Below, piece after piece: positions 1 to 8,589 of a stretch of DNA of 64,000 nucleotides (positions are counted from its first letter, which is position 1; the number at the start of each line of letters is the position of its first letter). Below the pieces are notes generated by a model, which was not told where the DNA came from, did no database searches, and saw only the letters and a list, made by a program, of their open reading frames with translations. The stretch is from Comamonas testosteroni (GTDB lineage Bacteria; Pseudomonadota; Gammaproteobacteria; Burkholderiales; Burkholderiaceae_C): positions 4,216,001 through 4,280,000 of the forward strand of contig NZ_CP043568.1 in NCBI RefSeq assembly GCF_014076415.1, read 5' to 3'. A program made the position numbers and the translations under genes.

Positions 1-2
1 AG

Positions 3-122
3 CCGCCGCCCGAGCCCACGAGTTGCTGCGGGCGCGGCTGCAACGGTTGCGTCTGGGAAGGTTACTACGGTGCGCTGACTTTCTGGCTGGAGGATGCGGC
101 CCAAGCCCTGACCGCCGCCTGA
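3..122 (+). CDS. Oxidoreductase-like domain protein, C-terminal fragment
   Basis: This is the 3' end of a gene that begins left of the window; the open frame runs from base 3 to a TGA at 120-122. It reads Pro-Pro-Pro-Glu-Pro, then a cysteine cluster CCGRGCNGCVWEGYY and an ALTFWLEDA tail. That matches the short oxidoreductase-like N-terminal domain (PF09791 type), which is a compact Cys-rich module and often the whole of a small bacterial protein. The four cysteines suggest metal or Fe-S binding, but no reaction is established for the family. It converges on the chemoreceptor that ends at 140. The assignment rests on only 39 visible residues. Confidence 0.6.
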   Translation, partial: PPPEPTSCCGRGCNGCVWEGYYGALTFWLEDAAQALTAA

Positions 123-139
123 AACCGACTACTCGGGAT

Positions 140-1795
140 TTATGCCATTTCGGCTTCCAGCGCAGCCAGGCGAGGCACATGGACTTCTTTTTCCATGACA
201 TCTACCTCGATATCGGCGATCTCGTTATCCAGCGCTTGATAGTCGATACGGAAGCGCCCCGCCCCGGCCTCCAGCCTTTGCGCCTGATGGAATAGCTCGC
301 GCGCTGCCGCGCTGGACTCTGCCACCAGACCGGCGTTCTGGCTGGTCATGTGGTCCAGCGCCTGCACCGCCTCGCTGATCTGTGCGATACCCTGGTTCTG
401 CGCCTGAGCCGCCTCGGTGATCGATGCGATCAGACCGCTGACCGTGCGCACATCGCGCACGATATGCTCCATGCGCTGGCCGGCCTGCAGCGCCAATGTC
501 TGTCCCGACTTCATCTGCTTGGTGGAGTGTTCCATGAGATGGCGGATCTGCTTGGCCGCTTCGGCACTGCGCTGGGCCAGCTCGCGCACCTCGGCCGCCA
601 CCACGGCAAAGCCACGGCCCTGAGTGCCTGCCCGCGCCGCCTCCACGGCGGCATTCAGTGCCAGGATATTGGTCTGGAAGGCAATGCCGTCAATCACCCC
701 CACGATGGCCGCCACCTGCTGGCTGCTTTGCGCCATGTGCTCCATATTGCGAACCACCTCCTGCACCACGCTGCCTCCGCTGGCCGCCGCCTCGGCGGCG
801 CTGCGCGCGCTCTGGTCGGCATGGCGCGCACTGTCGGCCGAATGGGTGACCAGGGTGACCATGTTTTCTATGCTGCTGACCGTGGCCTTGAGTTGCTCTG
901 CAGCATGGGCTGTGCGATCGGAGAGATCGCTGTTGTCCTGTGCCATCTGGCTGGATGCGGCAGCCACTGCCTCCACGCCCCCCTGCACCTCGCCGACCAG
1001 GCCACGCAACTGCCGAGTCATCAGCGCCAGCGACTGCATGAGCCGACCCAGCTCGTCGCTACGCCCCGTTGCCGGCGGTGCATAGCTGAGATCGCCCGCA
1101 GCAATGGTCTGTGCCAGCTGCACCGCCTCGCTCAAGGGCGTGGTGATGGAGCGAATCGTCGTCAGCGACAGCAATGCCCCCACCAGGCCCATGAACAGGC
1201 CCACGCCCACGGCCATGCGCTTGGCGATGGCGGTTTGCTCGCGGCCATGCTGCTCGGCGTCCAGGCGCTGCTGCTGCTGGGCATCGATAAAGGCATCCTG
1301 CGCCTGGACATAGCGCCTGGAAGCGGGGATCAGTTGTTCGTCCACCAGCTTCTGCGCCTCCCAGGCCTTGCCCAGATCACGCGCCTGATAGGCCTGCTCG
1401 TAGATATCGAGCACTGCCTTGCGTTCCTGCTCCACCCTGGCCAGCCCGCTGCGATCGACGTCGCTCTGAGCCTCAGCCTGCACCTGTTGCTGCAGACCAC
1501 CGGCATGTTGCATCAGCCCACGCGCTTTCTGCGAGAGCTGAGCAATCAGATGCTCTTCCGAAGAGAGCACGCTGGCCAGCGCCGCCTCCACGCTCTGCAG
1601 CGTCAGCGCCTGCCAGCGCAGCGCAAGATTGATGCGCTTGTCCGTGGCCTGAACAGCGGCGCTGACCCGCTGCTCCACATTCTGCAGATAGCTGAACAGG
1701 CCGCCTGCCACCAGCACATTGCACAGCAACAGCCCCAGGAACAAGGCCCACATCTTGCGAGCCACCGATAGGTTCTGGAATTTCTTCAACAACAT
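140..1795 (-). CDS. Methyl-accepting chemotaxis protein
   Basis: Transmembrane chemoreceptor of 551 residues that would pass ligand signals to CheA/CheW. After a basic N-terminus there is a first membrane segment (about residues 15-35), a helical periplasmic sensor domain of the 4HB_MCP type with many Gln/Glu residues, a second membrane segment (about 195-215), a HAMP domain and a long signalling coiled coil. The hairpin tip reads GIAFQTNILALNAAVEAARAG, the hallmark of MCPs. I chose the ATG at 1795 because the in-frame TTG at 1813 adds six residues without a better ribosome site. No CheB/CheR pentapeptide is evident at the C-terminus (ends LEAEMA). The ligand cannot be inferred. No chemotaxis genes adjoin it, so it is a stand-alone receptor. 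Confidence 0.93.
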   Translation of the reverse strand: MLLKKFQNLSVARKMWALFLGLLLCNVLVAGGLFSYLQNVEQRVSAAVQATDKRINLALRWQALTLQSVEAALASVLSSEEHLIAQLSQKARGLMQHAGGLQQQVQAEAQSDVDRSGLARVEQERKAVLDIYEQAYQARDLGKAWEAQKLVDEQLIPASRRYVQAQDAFIDAQQQQRLDAEQHGREQTAIAKRMAVGVGLFMGLVGALLSLTTIRSITTPLSEAVQLAQTIAAGDLSYAPPATGRSDELGRLMQSLALMTRQLRGLVGEVQGGVEAVAAASSQMAQDNSDLSDRTAHAAEQLKATVSSIENMVTLVTHSADSARHADQSARSAAEAAASGGSVVQEVVRNMEHMAQSSQQVAAIVGVIDGIAFQTNILALNAAVEAARAGTQGRGFAVVAAEVRELAQRSAEAAKQIRHLMEHSTKQMKSGQTLALQAGQRMEHIVRDVRTVSGLIASITEAAQAQNQGIAQISEAVQALDHMTSQNAGLVAESSAAARELFHQAQRLEAGAGRFRIDYQALDNEIADIEVDVMEKEVHVPRLAALEAEMA

Positions 1796-1895
1796 GAGCA
1801 CACCGCCGATCAAGCGCGGAGCGCAGTGCTCCGCTGATCGTTACGATATGAAACACAGATGACAGTGACGTGACAGCCGCAGCACCGAATGCAAT

Positions 1896-1929
1896 AAAAA
1901 AGCGCCTGCAACCCAGAGATTGCAAGCGC
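1896..1929 (-). terminator. Rho-independent terminator downstream of gshA
   Basis: On the minus strand this reads as a 10-bp stem GCGCTTGCAA/TTGCAGGCGC (one G-U pair) with an 8-nt loop, followed by six Ts. It lies 24 bases past the gshA stop and ahead of the chemoreceptor start, so it separates the two minus-strand units. Confidence 0.8.
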
Positions 1930-1952
1930 CCCCAGCTATCAAATTCCAAGAA

Positions 1953-3479
1953 TTACAGCAGGCTGGCTGGATCCATATAGCGCTGGCGCCACTCTTCGAA
2001 CGTCATGGTGTCGGCAGCCTCGATGGCTTGCTGCGCGGTCACCGACTCCTGGCTCATCTGCTCGTAGCGTGTCTGCTGCTCGGCCGTCCAGGGCATGGCC
2101 AGCAAGGCATCGCGCGCCTTGGCGGACTGCATGGTCATGAAGTCTATGAAACGGTTGTCATAGGCGCCGGTAAGCTCCTGCAGCACATGGGCCGAGGGCG
2201 TGGACTGCGCATCCTGCACGCGAGCCAGGGCCTGATCCAGCGCAGCGCTGTAGTCGCTTGTGCCGTGCGCAGCATCCAGCGCCTGGGCATAGGGACGGCA
2301 TTGCTCGAGCACATCCTGTGCCCAGTCGGTCAGCAGCACCTGCTGGCCGTTGCGCACCAGCTTCAGGCCCGGCTCGCGGCCCTGCTCCGCGGCCAGATGC
2401 TGGTTGTGCTTGAGGTCGGCAATTTCCTGGGGCGTGTCGTCGGGGCTGTCGCTGTACAGGCAGTGCAGCAGAAAGACGTCGATCATGCGCATGGTGGCCG
2501 GGGCAATGCCCACGGTTTCATAGGGATCGATGTCCATGAGCCGCACTTCCACATATTCCACACCGCGCTCGCGCAGCGCGTGAAGCGGGCGCTCGCCGCT
2601 CTTGACAGTACGTTTGGGGCGGATGGTGCCGTAGAACTCGTTCTCGATCTGAAGCAGGCCCGTGCCCAGCTGGTTGTAGTCGCCACCGGGGTTCCTCACG
2701 CCCAGTTGCTCGTAGGCCGGGTAAGGACGGGTCAGCGCCTCATGCAGCGAGTCCGCATAGCCGTCGAGTCCGTTGTAGCTGACATTGATGCTGGACTGCG
2801 CGTCGCTCTGATAGCCCAGGCGTCCCATGCGCAGCGATGTGGCATAGGGCAGATACAGCGCATGCCTGCCATCGCCCAGCGGTTGCAGGCGATGCTCACG
2901 CCCTTCCACAAAGCAGGGACACAGCGCGGGAGAAGCGCCATACAGATACAGCAGCACAAAGGCGTTGCGGCGGAAGTTACGGATCAGCGCAAAGTACTGG
3001 TCGCTGCTCACCCCAGGCAGCGACCAGTTGTAATGAATCCCCGAGATGGTCTGCATGCGGCGGCCATAGCGGTGGCCCAGACCCATGCGGTACACACTCT
3101 TGGAACGGCCCGAGTGCGAGCTGCCATAGCGGCCCAGCGGAATCGTCTCGTCCGTAGGCAGGCGGCAGGGCATGCTGGAGTTCCACATCAACTCGCCGCT
3201 TTCGCTGAGGTTGCGCAGCACGAACTGATGGACTTCGGTCAGCTCGTCCAGACATTCCTCGACACCCAGGCGTGCGCCGGTGATGAGTTCCAGCTGGGAC
3301 TCGCTGTAATCGGTGGTGATGTGCGGGTGCGTGAGAGCCGAGCCCAGTTCCGCAGGGTGCGGCGTCAGGGCCAGCGAGCCCGTGGCCAGTGCCCGCAGCC
3401 CCTCTTTCTCGATGCCGCGACGAATGCCCAGCAGCCTTTCGGCGGTGGGCATATTCACGGCGGCCTGCGATGTCTTCAT
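1953..3479 (-). CDS. gshA: Glutamate-cysteine ligase
   Basis: Catalyses ATP-dependent joining of L-glutamate and L-cysteine to gamma-glutamylcysteine, the first step of glutathione synthesis in the cytosol. The 508 residues match the length of the proteobacterial GshA family (E. coli about 518). Family landmarks are LLGIRRGIEKEGLRA near the N-terminus (substrate/metal-binding Glu residues), TTDYSESQLELITG, SSMPCRLP, and MGLGHRYGRRMQTISGIHYNWS. Start is the ATG at 3479. It stands alone between two terminator-like hairpins; gshB is not in the window. No frameshift or missing motif was seen. Confidence 0.95.
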   Translation of the reverse strand: MKTSQAAVNMPTAERLLGIRRGIEKEGLRALATGSLALTPHPAELGSALTHPHITTDYSESQLELITGARLGVEECLDELTEVHQFVLRNLSESGELMWNSSMPCRLPTDETIPLGRYGSSHSGRSKSVYRMGLGHRYGRRMQTISGIHYNWSLPGVSSDQYFALIRNFRRNAFVLLYLYGASPALCPCFVEGREHRLQPLGDGRHALYLPYATSLRMGRLGYQSDAQSSINVSYNGLDGYADSLHEALTRPYPAYEQLGVRNPGGDYNQLGTGLLQIENEFYGTIRPKRTVKSGERPLHALRERGVEYVEVRLMDIDPYETVGIAPATMRMIDVFLLHCLYSDSPDDTPQEIADLKHNQHLAAEQGREPGLKLVRNGQQVLLTDWAQDVLEQCRPYAQALDAAHGTSDYSAALDQALARVQDAQSTPSAHVLQELTGAYDNRFIDFMTMQSAKARDALLAMPWTAEQQTRYEQMSQESVTAQQAIEAADTMTFEEWRQRYMDPASLL

Positions 3480-3694
3480 TGTTCTTACCTTCTTAGTGAA
3501 GACGCTGACGACAAACTTCGTCTGCCCAATCGCGCCCAGACGGCGAATGATAGAGAAACAAGACGCAACGCGATGGCGGCTGGCCGCTTAACCACGTTTT
3601 TCGGCCTGTTGAGCTGCCAAGAGCCAGGGCCTCTGCCAGAAGTTTGTCAGGTTAACAGCAACCCAAACATGAGCACATGCTCACTCCAAAACAG

Positions 3695-3721
3695 AAAAAG
3701 CCCTCGCGAGAGGGCTTTTTT
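3695..3721 (-). terminator. Bidirectional-looking terminator hairpin
   Basis: Stem GCCCTC with a short GCGA loop and GAGGGC, flanked by five As on one side and six Ts on the other, so it can act on either strand. On the minus strand it lies about 75 bases past the SDR stop and upstream of gshA, where it would stop read-through from the SDR gene. Confidence 0.75.
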
Positions 3722-3796
3722 CAGCTGTGCTAATCGCAACCGCCAGCCGCTCTTGCCGCTCGTACAGGGCCAAAAATGCGGCGACTTTGGCCTTGA

Positions 3797-4708
3797 TCAA
3801 TGTCCATGCGCTTTCATGGCCTTGCCCACTTCCACCTGTCCCTGGACGGCGCCGCTGGCCGGCACCTGCTGGCCCTCGCTGGCCGTGACCTCGGCCAGGC
3901 GCGCGGCCAGCTCCTCGGGGACGGTCTCGCCCATGCCCAGATAGATACCCTCGGTCATGGTGATGTGCGCCGCCTCGAAACCGCCGGCGCCGGCACAGAC
4001 AATGGTGCGCGTAGGCGCGCTCTCGTGCGCCAGCACCAGCATGGCGGGCACCACGGCCTCCGGCTTCAGGGCCTCCAGCACCGGCTCGGGCAGCAGGCCC
4101 GCCGTCATGCGTGTGGCCGCCGTGGGAGCCAGCGCATTGACCCGGATATTGTGCTTGGCCCCTTCGATGGCCAGCGTCTGCATCAGGCCCACCTGGGCCA
4201 GCTTGGCCGCGCCATAGTTGGCCTGGCCGAAATTGCCGTAGAGGCCCGTGGACGAAGTCGTCATCACGATGCGGCCATAGTTCTGCTCCTGCATATAGGG
4301 CCAGACGGCCTTGCAGCAATTGGCCGCGCCCATCAGGTGCACGTCGACGACCAGGCGGAAGTCCGCCATGTCCATCTTGGCAAAGCTCTTGTCGCGCAGA
4401 ATGCCGGCGTTGTTGACCAGAATATCCACGCGCCCCCAGGCCGTGATGGCCTGCTTGACCATGGCCTGCACGGCTTCGAAGTCGGTCACGGAGGCCGCGT
4501 TGGCAATCGCCTCGCCGCCCGCCGCACGGATTTCATCGACCACCTGCTGCGCCGCCGTGGCCGAGCCGCCCGAGCCGTCCACCGCGCCGCCCAGATCGTT
4601 GACCACCACCTTGGCGCCGCGCCTGGCCAGCGCCAGTGCATGCAGACGCCCCAGACCGCCGCCCGCCCCCGTCACGATGGCCACACGACCTTGAAAATCC
4701 ATTGCCAT
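3797..4708 (-). CDS. Short-chain dehydrogenase, HSD17B4/MFE-2-like
   Basis: NAD(P)-dependent dehydrogenase of 303 residues. The Rossmann motif TGAGGGLG is at residues 13-20, NNAG at 99-102, the catalytic Ser at 152/153, and Tyr165-x3-Lys169 in YGAAK. The long loop after strand 2 (LGGAVDGSGGSA) and the extended C-terminus resemble the (3R)-hydroxyacyl-CoA dehydrogenase unit of peroxisomal multifunctional enzyme type 2, so a beta-oxidation-like 3-hydroxyacyl-CoA substrate is likely but not proven. Start is the ATG at 4708, with AAGGAG upstream. It is monocistronic, and no hydratase partner adjoins it. Confidence 0.85.
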   Translation of the reverse strand: MAMDFQGRVAIVTGAGGGLGRLHALALARRGAKVVVNDLGGAVDGSGGSATAAQQVVDEIRAAGGEAIANAASVTDFEAVQAMVKQAITAWGRVDILVNNAGILRDKSFAKMDMADFRLVVDVHLMGAANCCKAVWPYMQEQNYGRIVMTTSSTGLYGNFGQANYGAAKLAQVGLMQTLAIEGAKHNIRVNALAPTAATRMTAGLLPEPVLEALKPEAVVPAMLVLAHESAPTRTIVCAGAGGFEAAHITMTEGIYLGMGETVPEELAARLAEVTASEGQQVPASGAVQGQVEVGKAMKAHGH

Positions 4709-5507
4709 GATGTCTTGCTCCTTGCTTGTGCATTGATGCGGCCACTTTAAGCGCCCATGCTGCAGCGCAACGTAGCGTTTGCGACTGCCTGCGGGTAAGT
4801 CAGGAGAATGCTACCAATATGAAAGCATCCACCGCAGGTTACAAATTGATTTCAATAAGAAAAGCATTCAAATTTCAACATTAACAATCGCTACAAGCTA
4901 TATCTCTAATAGCAAACATCGGTCATCCACAATCGCTGCTCTGGGTAATTAAAGTCGTAAACACAGGCCGAGCATCCATGCGCCTTCCAGAGCATCACTT
5001 GCGCAGCCCTGTCGAACTAAAGTCGTAAACACCCTCCAGAGTCCATAAAAACGGACACCTACAAAAGACCGCATTCGTCAAATTTTTTCAAGTTAACGCC
5101 TTCCAGGTGGTTCGCTGTCAAGAATTTGATAGTGCCAATCTCCCGGTTACCTGACCGCTGTGTCAGCCGATTGACTCTCCCTTGGCCAGAGACTGCTGCA
5201 AGCGCGATCGGCGTCTCGCAGATGGCCGGTCCACTCAGGACGGAGTGAACGGAGGTGTGCTCAGCCAGGCTGCTTGCCGATCTCGTGCATGCTATCGCCG
5301 ACTTTCAGCAATACCACATCAGTACTTTCTGAGCTTCAGCGGAGTCCCCCTGTCCTTGCTTCATGTCCCGCCGGAGGCAGTCGTTGCGTTGCATTGATCA
5401 GTTGAATCCACGCTCAACACCTTGAGGATGAAAGTGCCTGATTTATTCGGCAAGAACGTGCGCAATCAGCAGGGATCTGACAACCATCTAGAAACCGCTG
5501 GTCAGAA
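4709..5507. other. Gene-poor stretch of about 800 bases
   Basis: No convincing gene is seen. The left third is AT-rich and carries two copies of the 15-mer TAAAGTCGTAAACAC. From about 5050 to 5300 the minus strand has a stop-free run of roughly 80 codons without an ATG and without a family I recognise. The + strand 71-codon frame at 5182-5397 has no coding character that I can defend. The segment may be the eroded remains of a lost gene. Confidence 0.5.
4950..5032. repeat. 15-bp direct repeat pair
   Basis: TAAAGTCGTAAACAC occurs at 4950-4964 and again, identically, at 5018-5032, 68 bases apart start to start. No other copy was noticed in the window. It could be a paired protein-binding site or the remnant of a tandem duplication. 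Confidence 0.7.
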
Positions 5508-6488
5508 TCACACCTGATGCTCTAGTGCGCATCCAAACTGATAGCAAACATTGCAGAAGCAATGACCATCATTGCCCTCCTCGTTAAAGCGCGATCTTTT
5601 AAGACTTGTCCAACTCACCAATGCATCGCTGAACTTCTTTGCTGCAGGAGACAGTGAATGCGCGGAATGAAGCACCAGCACGACTTCTCGCTCCACTCGA
5701 GGTTGGGAAATGGGCTTAAGCACGAGCCCCATCGACTCCGAAAGGCGGCGGGTAGAGCCCGTCAGAACACCTACACCTAGTCCCCCTGCAACCATACCGA
5801 CAACGGTCAGCGGCAGTGCAACTTCATGCACGTATTTCAGCGACACGCCTTCACTAGCCAGAGAAAACTCCAGCGCCGTTCTTACCGGATTTCCCTTGCG
5901 AGACCCTATCAAGGGGTGTTTTTGCAATTCCTTCCAGGTCACGCTTCTTTTTTTCGCCAAAGCATGGTCATGCGGCATCACGGCAAAGAAAGGTTCTGAC
6001 CACAGTGTTTTCATAGACAGATCTCCATGGTCACCAAATGCCGTACCCACGCCAAAATCCACAGCACCGCCCTTGACCATCTGGATGACATCGTCCTGGG
6101 TAACATCGAGCAGCTCAATCTTGATGCCCGGATGCATCTCGCAGAAGAACTTGACCATTCGGGGAAGCACCAGAGCCGCCTGCATGGAAGAAGCCGCAAT
6201 CGAAACCCGCCCCCTCTCCAGCGTCTTGAGCTGCGCTGAGCCGTCGAGCATGGCCGCCAGATCTGCCAGTGTTTTGCGCGCCAGCGGCAGTATCTGCATG
6301 CCGCCCTCGGTCAGGCGCAGCATGCGCGTGTGACGATCAAAGAGCTTGAGGCCAAGCAACCCCTCCAGTTCCTTGAGTTGCGTGCTGATGCTGGACTGCG
6401 GCAATCCCAGCGATTCACCGGCTCTGGTGAGACTACCCTCCTCAGAAACCGCGACGAACACTTCCAGCTGACGTAGGGTAATCGACAT
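5508..6488 (-). CDS. LysR-family transcriptional regulator
   Basis: A 326-residue LTTR with an N-terminal winged HTH (LRQLEVFVAVSEEGSLTRAGESLGLPQSSIS) and a periplasmic-binding-like effector domain from about residue 90. It is the nearest regulator to the + strand heterocycle cluster at 7095-23586 and is transcribed away from it, so it is the likely activator; this is inference. The last 25 or so residues, after VSWTSLKRSR, form an unusual Cys-containing tail beyond the normal LTTR end. It abuts the gene-poor stretch, suggesting that the original stop was lost or the 3' end was rearranged. Confidence 0.9.
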   Translation of the reverse strand: MSITLRQLEVFVAVSEEGSLTRAGESLGLPQSSISTQLKELEGLLGLKLFDRHTRMLRLTEGGMQILPLARKTLADLAAMLDGSAQLKTLERGRVSIAASSMQAALVLPRMVKFFCEMHPGIKIELLDVTQDDVIQMVKGGAVDFGVGTAFGDHGDLSMKTLWSEPFFAVMPHDHALAKKRSVTWKELQKHPLIGSRKGNPVRTALEFSLASEGVSLKYVHEVALPLTVVGMVAGGLGVGVLTGSTRRLSESMGLVLKPISQPRVEREVVLVLHSAHSLSPAAKKFSDALVSWTSLKRSRFNEEGNDGHCFCNVCYQFGCALEHQV

Positions 6489-6666
6489 GTATTTATCGCC
6501 AAATCATATGAATCGGCAATGAATATATAAGCCCTCGATAGTTTTACAAAGCTTCACCTTCTGCCAGCATTAACTCATCCCCGTGACGAAAGGGCTTCGT
6601 CGGGCCGGTTTTCCTAAGCAGGAGGCCAGGATGCTGTGCTCTACCCTAATATTCTCAAGGGGAGCT
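6489..6666. promoter_or_regulatory. LysR promoter/operator region
   Basis: An AT-rich patch next to the LysR start contains CATATGAAT and ATGAATATAT elements, the kind of T-N11-A dyads bound by LysR proteins. It would drive the LysR gene itself. It could also reach the cluster at 7095, but the small gene at 6667-7077 lies between. Confidence 0.4.
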
Positions 6667-7077
6667 TCAGATCTTGCAGCCAGCGGCACTCGCCGCAGCA
6701 GATCGAGCCAGGTATTTATCGAGCCACTCACAGAGCATCCCCACTTGCACGCGTTCGGCTTGCAGCTCGGACGCTTGAATCCGGGCTCTGAGCTGCGCAG
6801 CATCGCTCACCCGCTCCATCATGGGCTTCAGCGCACGGCGAACCTGACGCAGTGGCTGCACCACCTGCGCACGCCAATCGCGCACGCAATCATCAGCCTC
6901 TTGCCTGTCCCGGGCATCGAGCCGGAATCCACGAGCCTGCAAGCATTCGCAGAAAAGCTCCAGAACCACATCCACCCCGCGCTCGTCCTGCTGCAGCAGC
7001 AGCTCAGCCGCACGACCGGGAACCGCATAGCGCTCACCGATTTCCTTCCAGGCCTGTTCCGGGGTCATGGCTTTCAT
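6667..7077 (-). CDS. TIGR02444-family protein (function unknown)
   Basis: A small soluble protein of 136 residues. The opening QAWKEIGERYAVPGRAAELLLQQ and then DERGVDVVLELFCECLQARGF match the pattern of TIGR02444/DUF2390 proteins, which read W-x-Y-x-x-PGVA-x-L-LQ-D-x-x-GxDVxLLLFxxWL. No reaction is known for the family, and no signal peptide or membrane segment is present. Its start is only 17 bases from the divergent ubiX start, so the promoter of the catabolic cluster must overlap this gene or lie inside it. A start at Met4 (7068) is possible. Confidence 0.7.
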   Translation of the reverse strand: MKAMTPEQAWKEIGERYAVPGRAAELLLQQDERGVDVVLELFCECLQARGFRLDARDRQEADDCVRDWRAQVVQPLRQVRRALKPMMERVSDAAQLRARIQASELQAERVQVGMLCEWLDKYLARSAAASAAGCKI

Positions 7078-7094
7078 ATGTCTTGGAGAGTTTC

Positions 7095-7703
7095 ATGAAG
7101 ATGCAGCAGCTCAACCGTCAGCGTCTGATCGTGGCCATCTCCGGAGCATCCGGATTCATCTATGGCCACAGGCTACTACAGCTTTTGCAGGGTACGGACA
7201 TTGATGTGCACCTGATCCTGAGCCGCGCCGCACTAATCACCATGGGCGCGGAAACCGATCTCAAGCTGTCTCAGGTCACCGCATTGACGGCACAGGTTCA
7301 CAAGAACGAAGACATCGGCGCCTGCGTTGCCAGCGGCTCCTGCAAATCACTGGGCATGGTGATTGCACCTTGCTCGATGAAAACGCTGGCCGAGATTGCC
7401 AACGGCATTGGCTCCACGCTGATTTCTCGCGCTGCCGACGTGATGCTCAAGGAGCGCCGCCGCCTGGTGCTGATGGCAAGAGAGACGCCGCTGACACTCA
7501 CCCACCTCAGAAACATGCTGGCCGTGACGGAAATGGGCGCCATCGTCACCCCTCCGGTGCCCGCCTTCTACACCCGCCCAGCCAATCTCGACGAGATGGT
7601 GGACCACTCGCTGGGCCGGGTTCTGGATCTTTTCGACATTGAAGTGAACACCGTTAAGCGCTGGCAAGGGCTTTCGGCCATCCGCCGCAGCGAAGTCTCA
7701 TGA
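7095..7703 (+). CDS. ubiX: UbiX/Pad1-type flavin prenyltransferase
   Basis: Makes prenylated FMN from FMNH2 and dimethylallyl phosphate, the cofactor of UbiD decarboxylases. The 202 residues show the flavoprotein signature: ISGASGFIYGHRLL at the N-terminus, the central SGSCKSLGMVIAPCSMKTLAEIA segment, RRRLVLMARETPL and MAPPVPAFY-like TPPVPAFYTRP. Start is the ATG at 7095, preceded by TTGGAGAG; longer frames reaching upstream overlap the divergent gene. It opens the catabolic cluster and probably supplies prFMN to the UbiD-like enzyme at 14512. It could also serve ubiquinone synthesis. Confidence 0.92.
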   Translation: MKMQQLNRQRLIVAISGASGFIYGHRLLQLLQGTDIDVHLILSRAALITMGAETDLKLSQVTALTAQVHKNEDIGACVASGSCKSLGMVIAPCSMKTLAEIANGIGSTLISRAADVMLKERRRLVLMARETPLTLTHLRNMLAVTEMGAIVTPPVPAFYTRPANLDEMVDHSLGRVLDLFDIEVNTVKRWQGLSAIRRSEVS

Positions 7704-7719
7704 AACAGGAGTCACGAGC

Positions 7720-8589
7720 ATGAAGTTCTTTGAGTATGCAGAACCCGCCAGCCTGCAGGAGACCGCAGAACTGCTGCAAAGCTGCGCAGGCACTGCCAGC
7801 CTGATGGCCGGAGGTACGGATTTGCTGGTGATGATGAAAGAGCATGCGCGAGCACCGTCGCATGTGGTCAACATCAAGAAGATTCCGGGCCTGGATGACT
7901 TCAGTTTCACTGCGGAAGGCGGTCTGTGCCTGGGCGCACTGGTGACCACCCGACAGATCGAGACCTCGGACATCACACTCAAGCACTACGCCAGTCTGGC
8001 CAAGGCCTGCACAGACTTCGCCTCCATCCAGGTCCGCAACCGCGCCACGCTGGTGGGCAATGTCTGCCGTGCCTCGCCTTCGGCAGACAGCCTGCCGCCA
8101 CTGATTGCCGACGATGCCGTGCTGCACATCTACGGCACGCAAGGGCGGCGCCAATGCCGGGTAGAAGATTTTCTGCAAGGCAGGGGGCGCACCACCTTGG
8201 CGACCAATGAAATTGTCACCCATATCCAGCTTCCCGCACCGGCTCAGCGCACCGGCAAGGTCTACATCAAACATGGCCGACGCAGCCAGATGGAACTAGC
8301 CACCGTCGGCGTGGCGGTCAGCGTGACGCTCAACGCAGCAGGAAAAGTGGATTCCATATCCATCGTTCTTGCCGCAGTGGGGCCCACGCCTTTGCGGGCT
8401 GCAGCCGCAGAGGCTCTGCTCAAGGGGCGCATACCTGATGAACAAGATATCGCAGCAGCAAGTCTGGCGGCAGCTATTGCAGCGACACCCATCAGCGATG
8501 TGCGCGCCAGCGCTGGCTACCGCCGGGACATGGTGCGCGTGCTGACTGCTCGCTCACTGACACAAGCCATCAAGGAGGCACAACAATGA
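7720..8589 (+). CDS. Xanthine dehydrogenase-family FAD subunit
   Basis: Medium (FAD) subunit of a molybdenum hydroxylase, 289 residues, CoxM/CutM/HcrB type. Near the N-terminus is the FAD-binding motif MAGGTDLL, then VNIKKIPGL, and NRATLVGNVCRASPSADSLP, which contacts the flavin. The C-terminal CO-dehydrogenase flavoprotein domain follows (from about residue 180). It passes electrons between the [2Fe-2S] subunit and the acceptor. The stop overlaps the next start (ATGA at 8586-8589), so translation is coupled. It starts 16 bases after ubiX. Confidence 0.93.
   Translation: MKFFEYAEPASLQETAELLQSCAGTASLMAGGTDLLVMMKEHARAPSHVVNIKKIPGLDDFSFTAEGGLCLGALVTTRQIETSDITLKHYASLAKACTDFASIQVRNRATLVGNVCRASPSADSLPPLIADDAVLHIYGTQGRRQCRVEDFLQGRGRTTLATNEIVTHIQLPAPAQRTGKVYIKHGRRSQMELATVGVAVSVTLNAAGKVDSISIVLAAVGPTPLRAAAAEALLKGRIPDEQDIAAASLAAAIAATPISDVRASAGYRRDMVRVLTARSLTQAIKEAQQ

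Noticed and set aside
1920..3944. A 674-codon open frame on the + strand opposite gshA
   Set aside because: It is the mirror of gshA codon bias at high GC, runs past both gene ends, and its translation has no domain-like pattern.
5182..5397. A 71-codon + strand frame in the gene-poor stretch
   Set aside because: No ribosome site, no recognisable motif and composition unlike the neighbouring genes; left as unannotated sequence.
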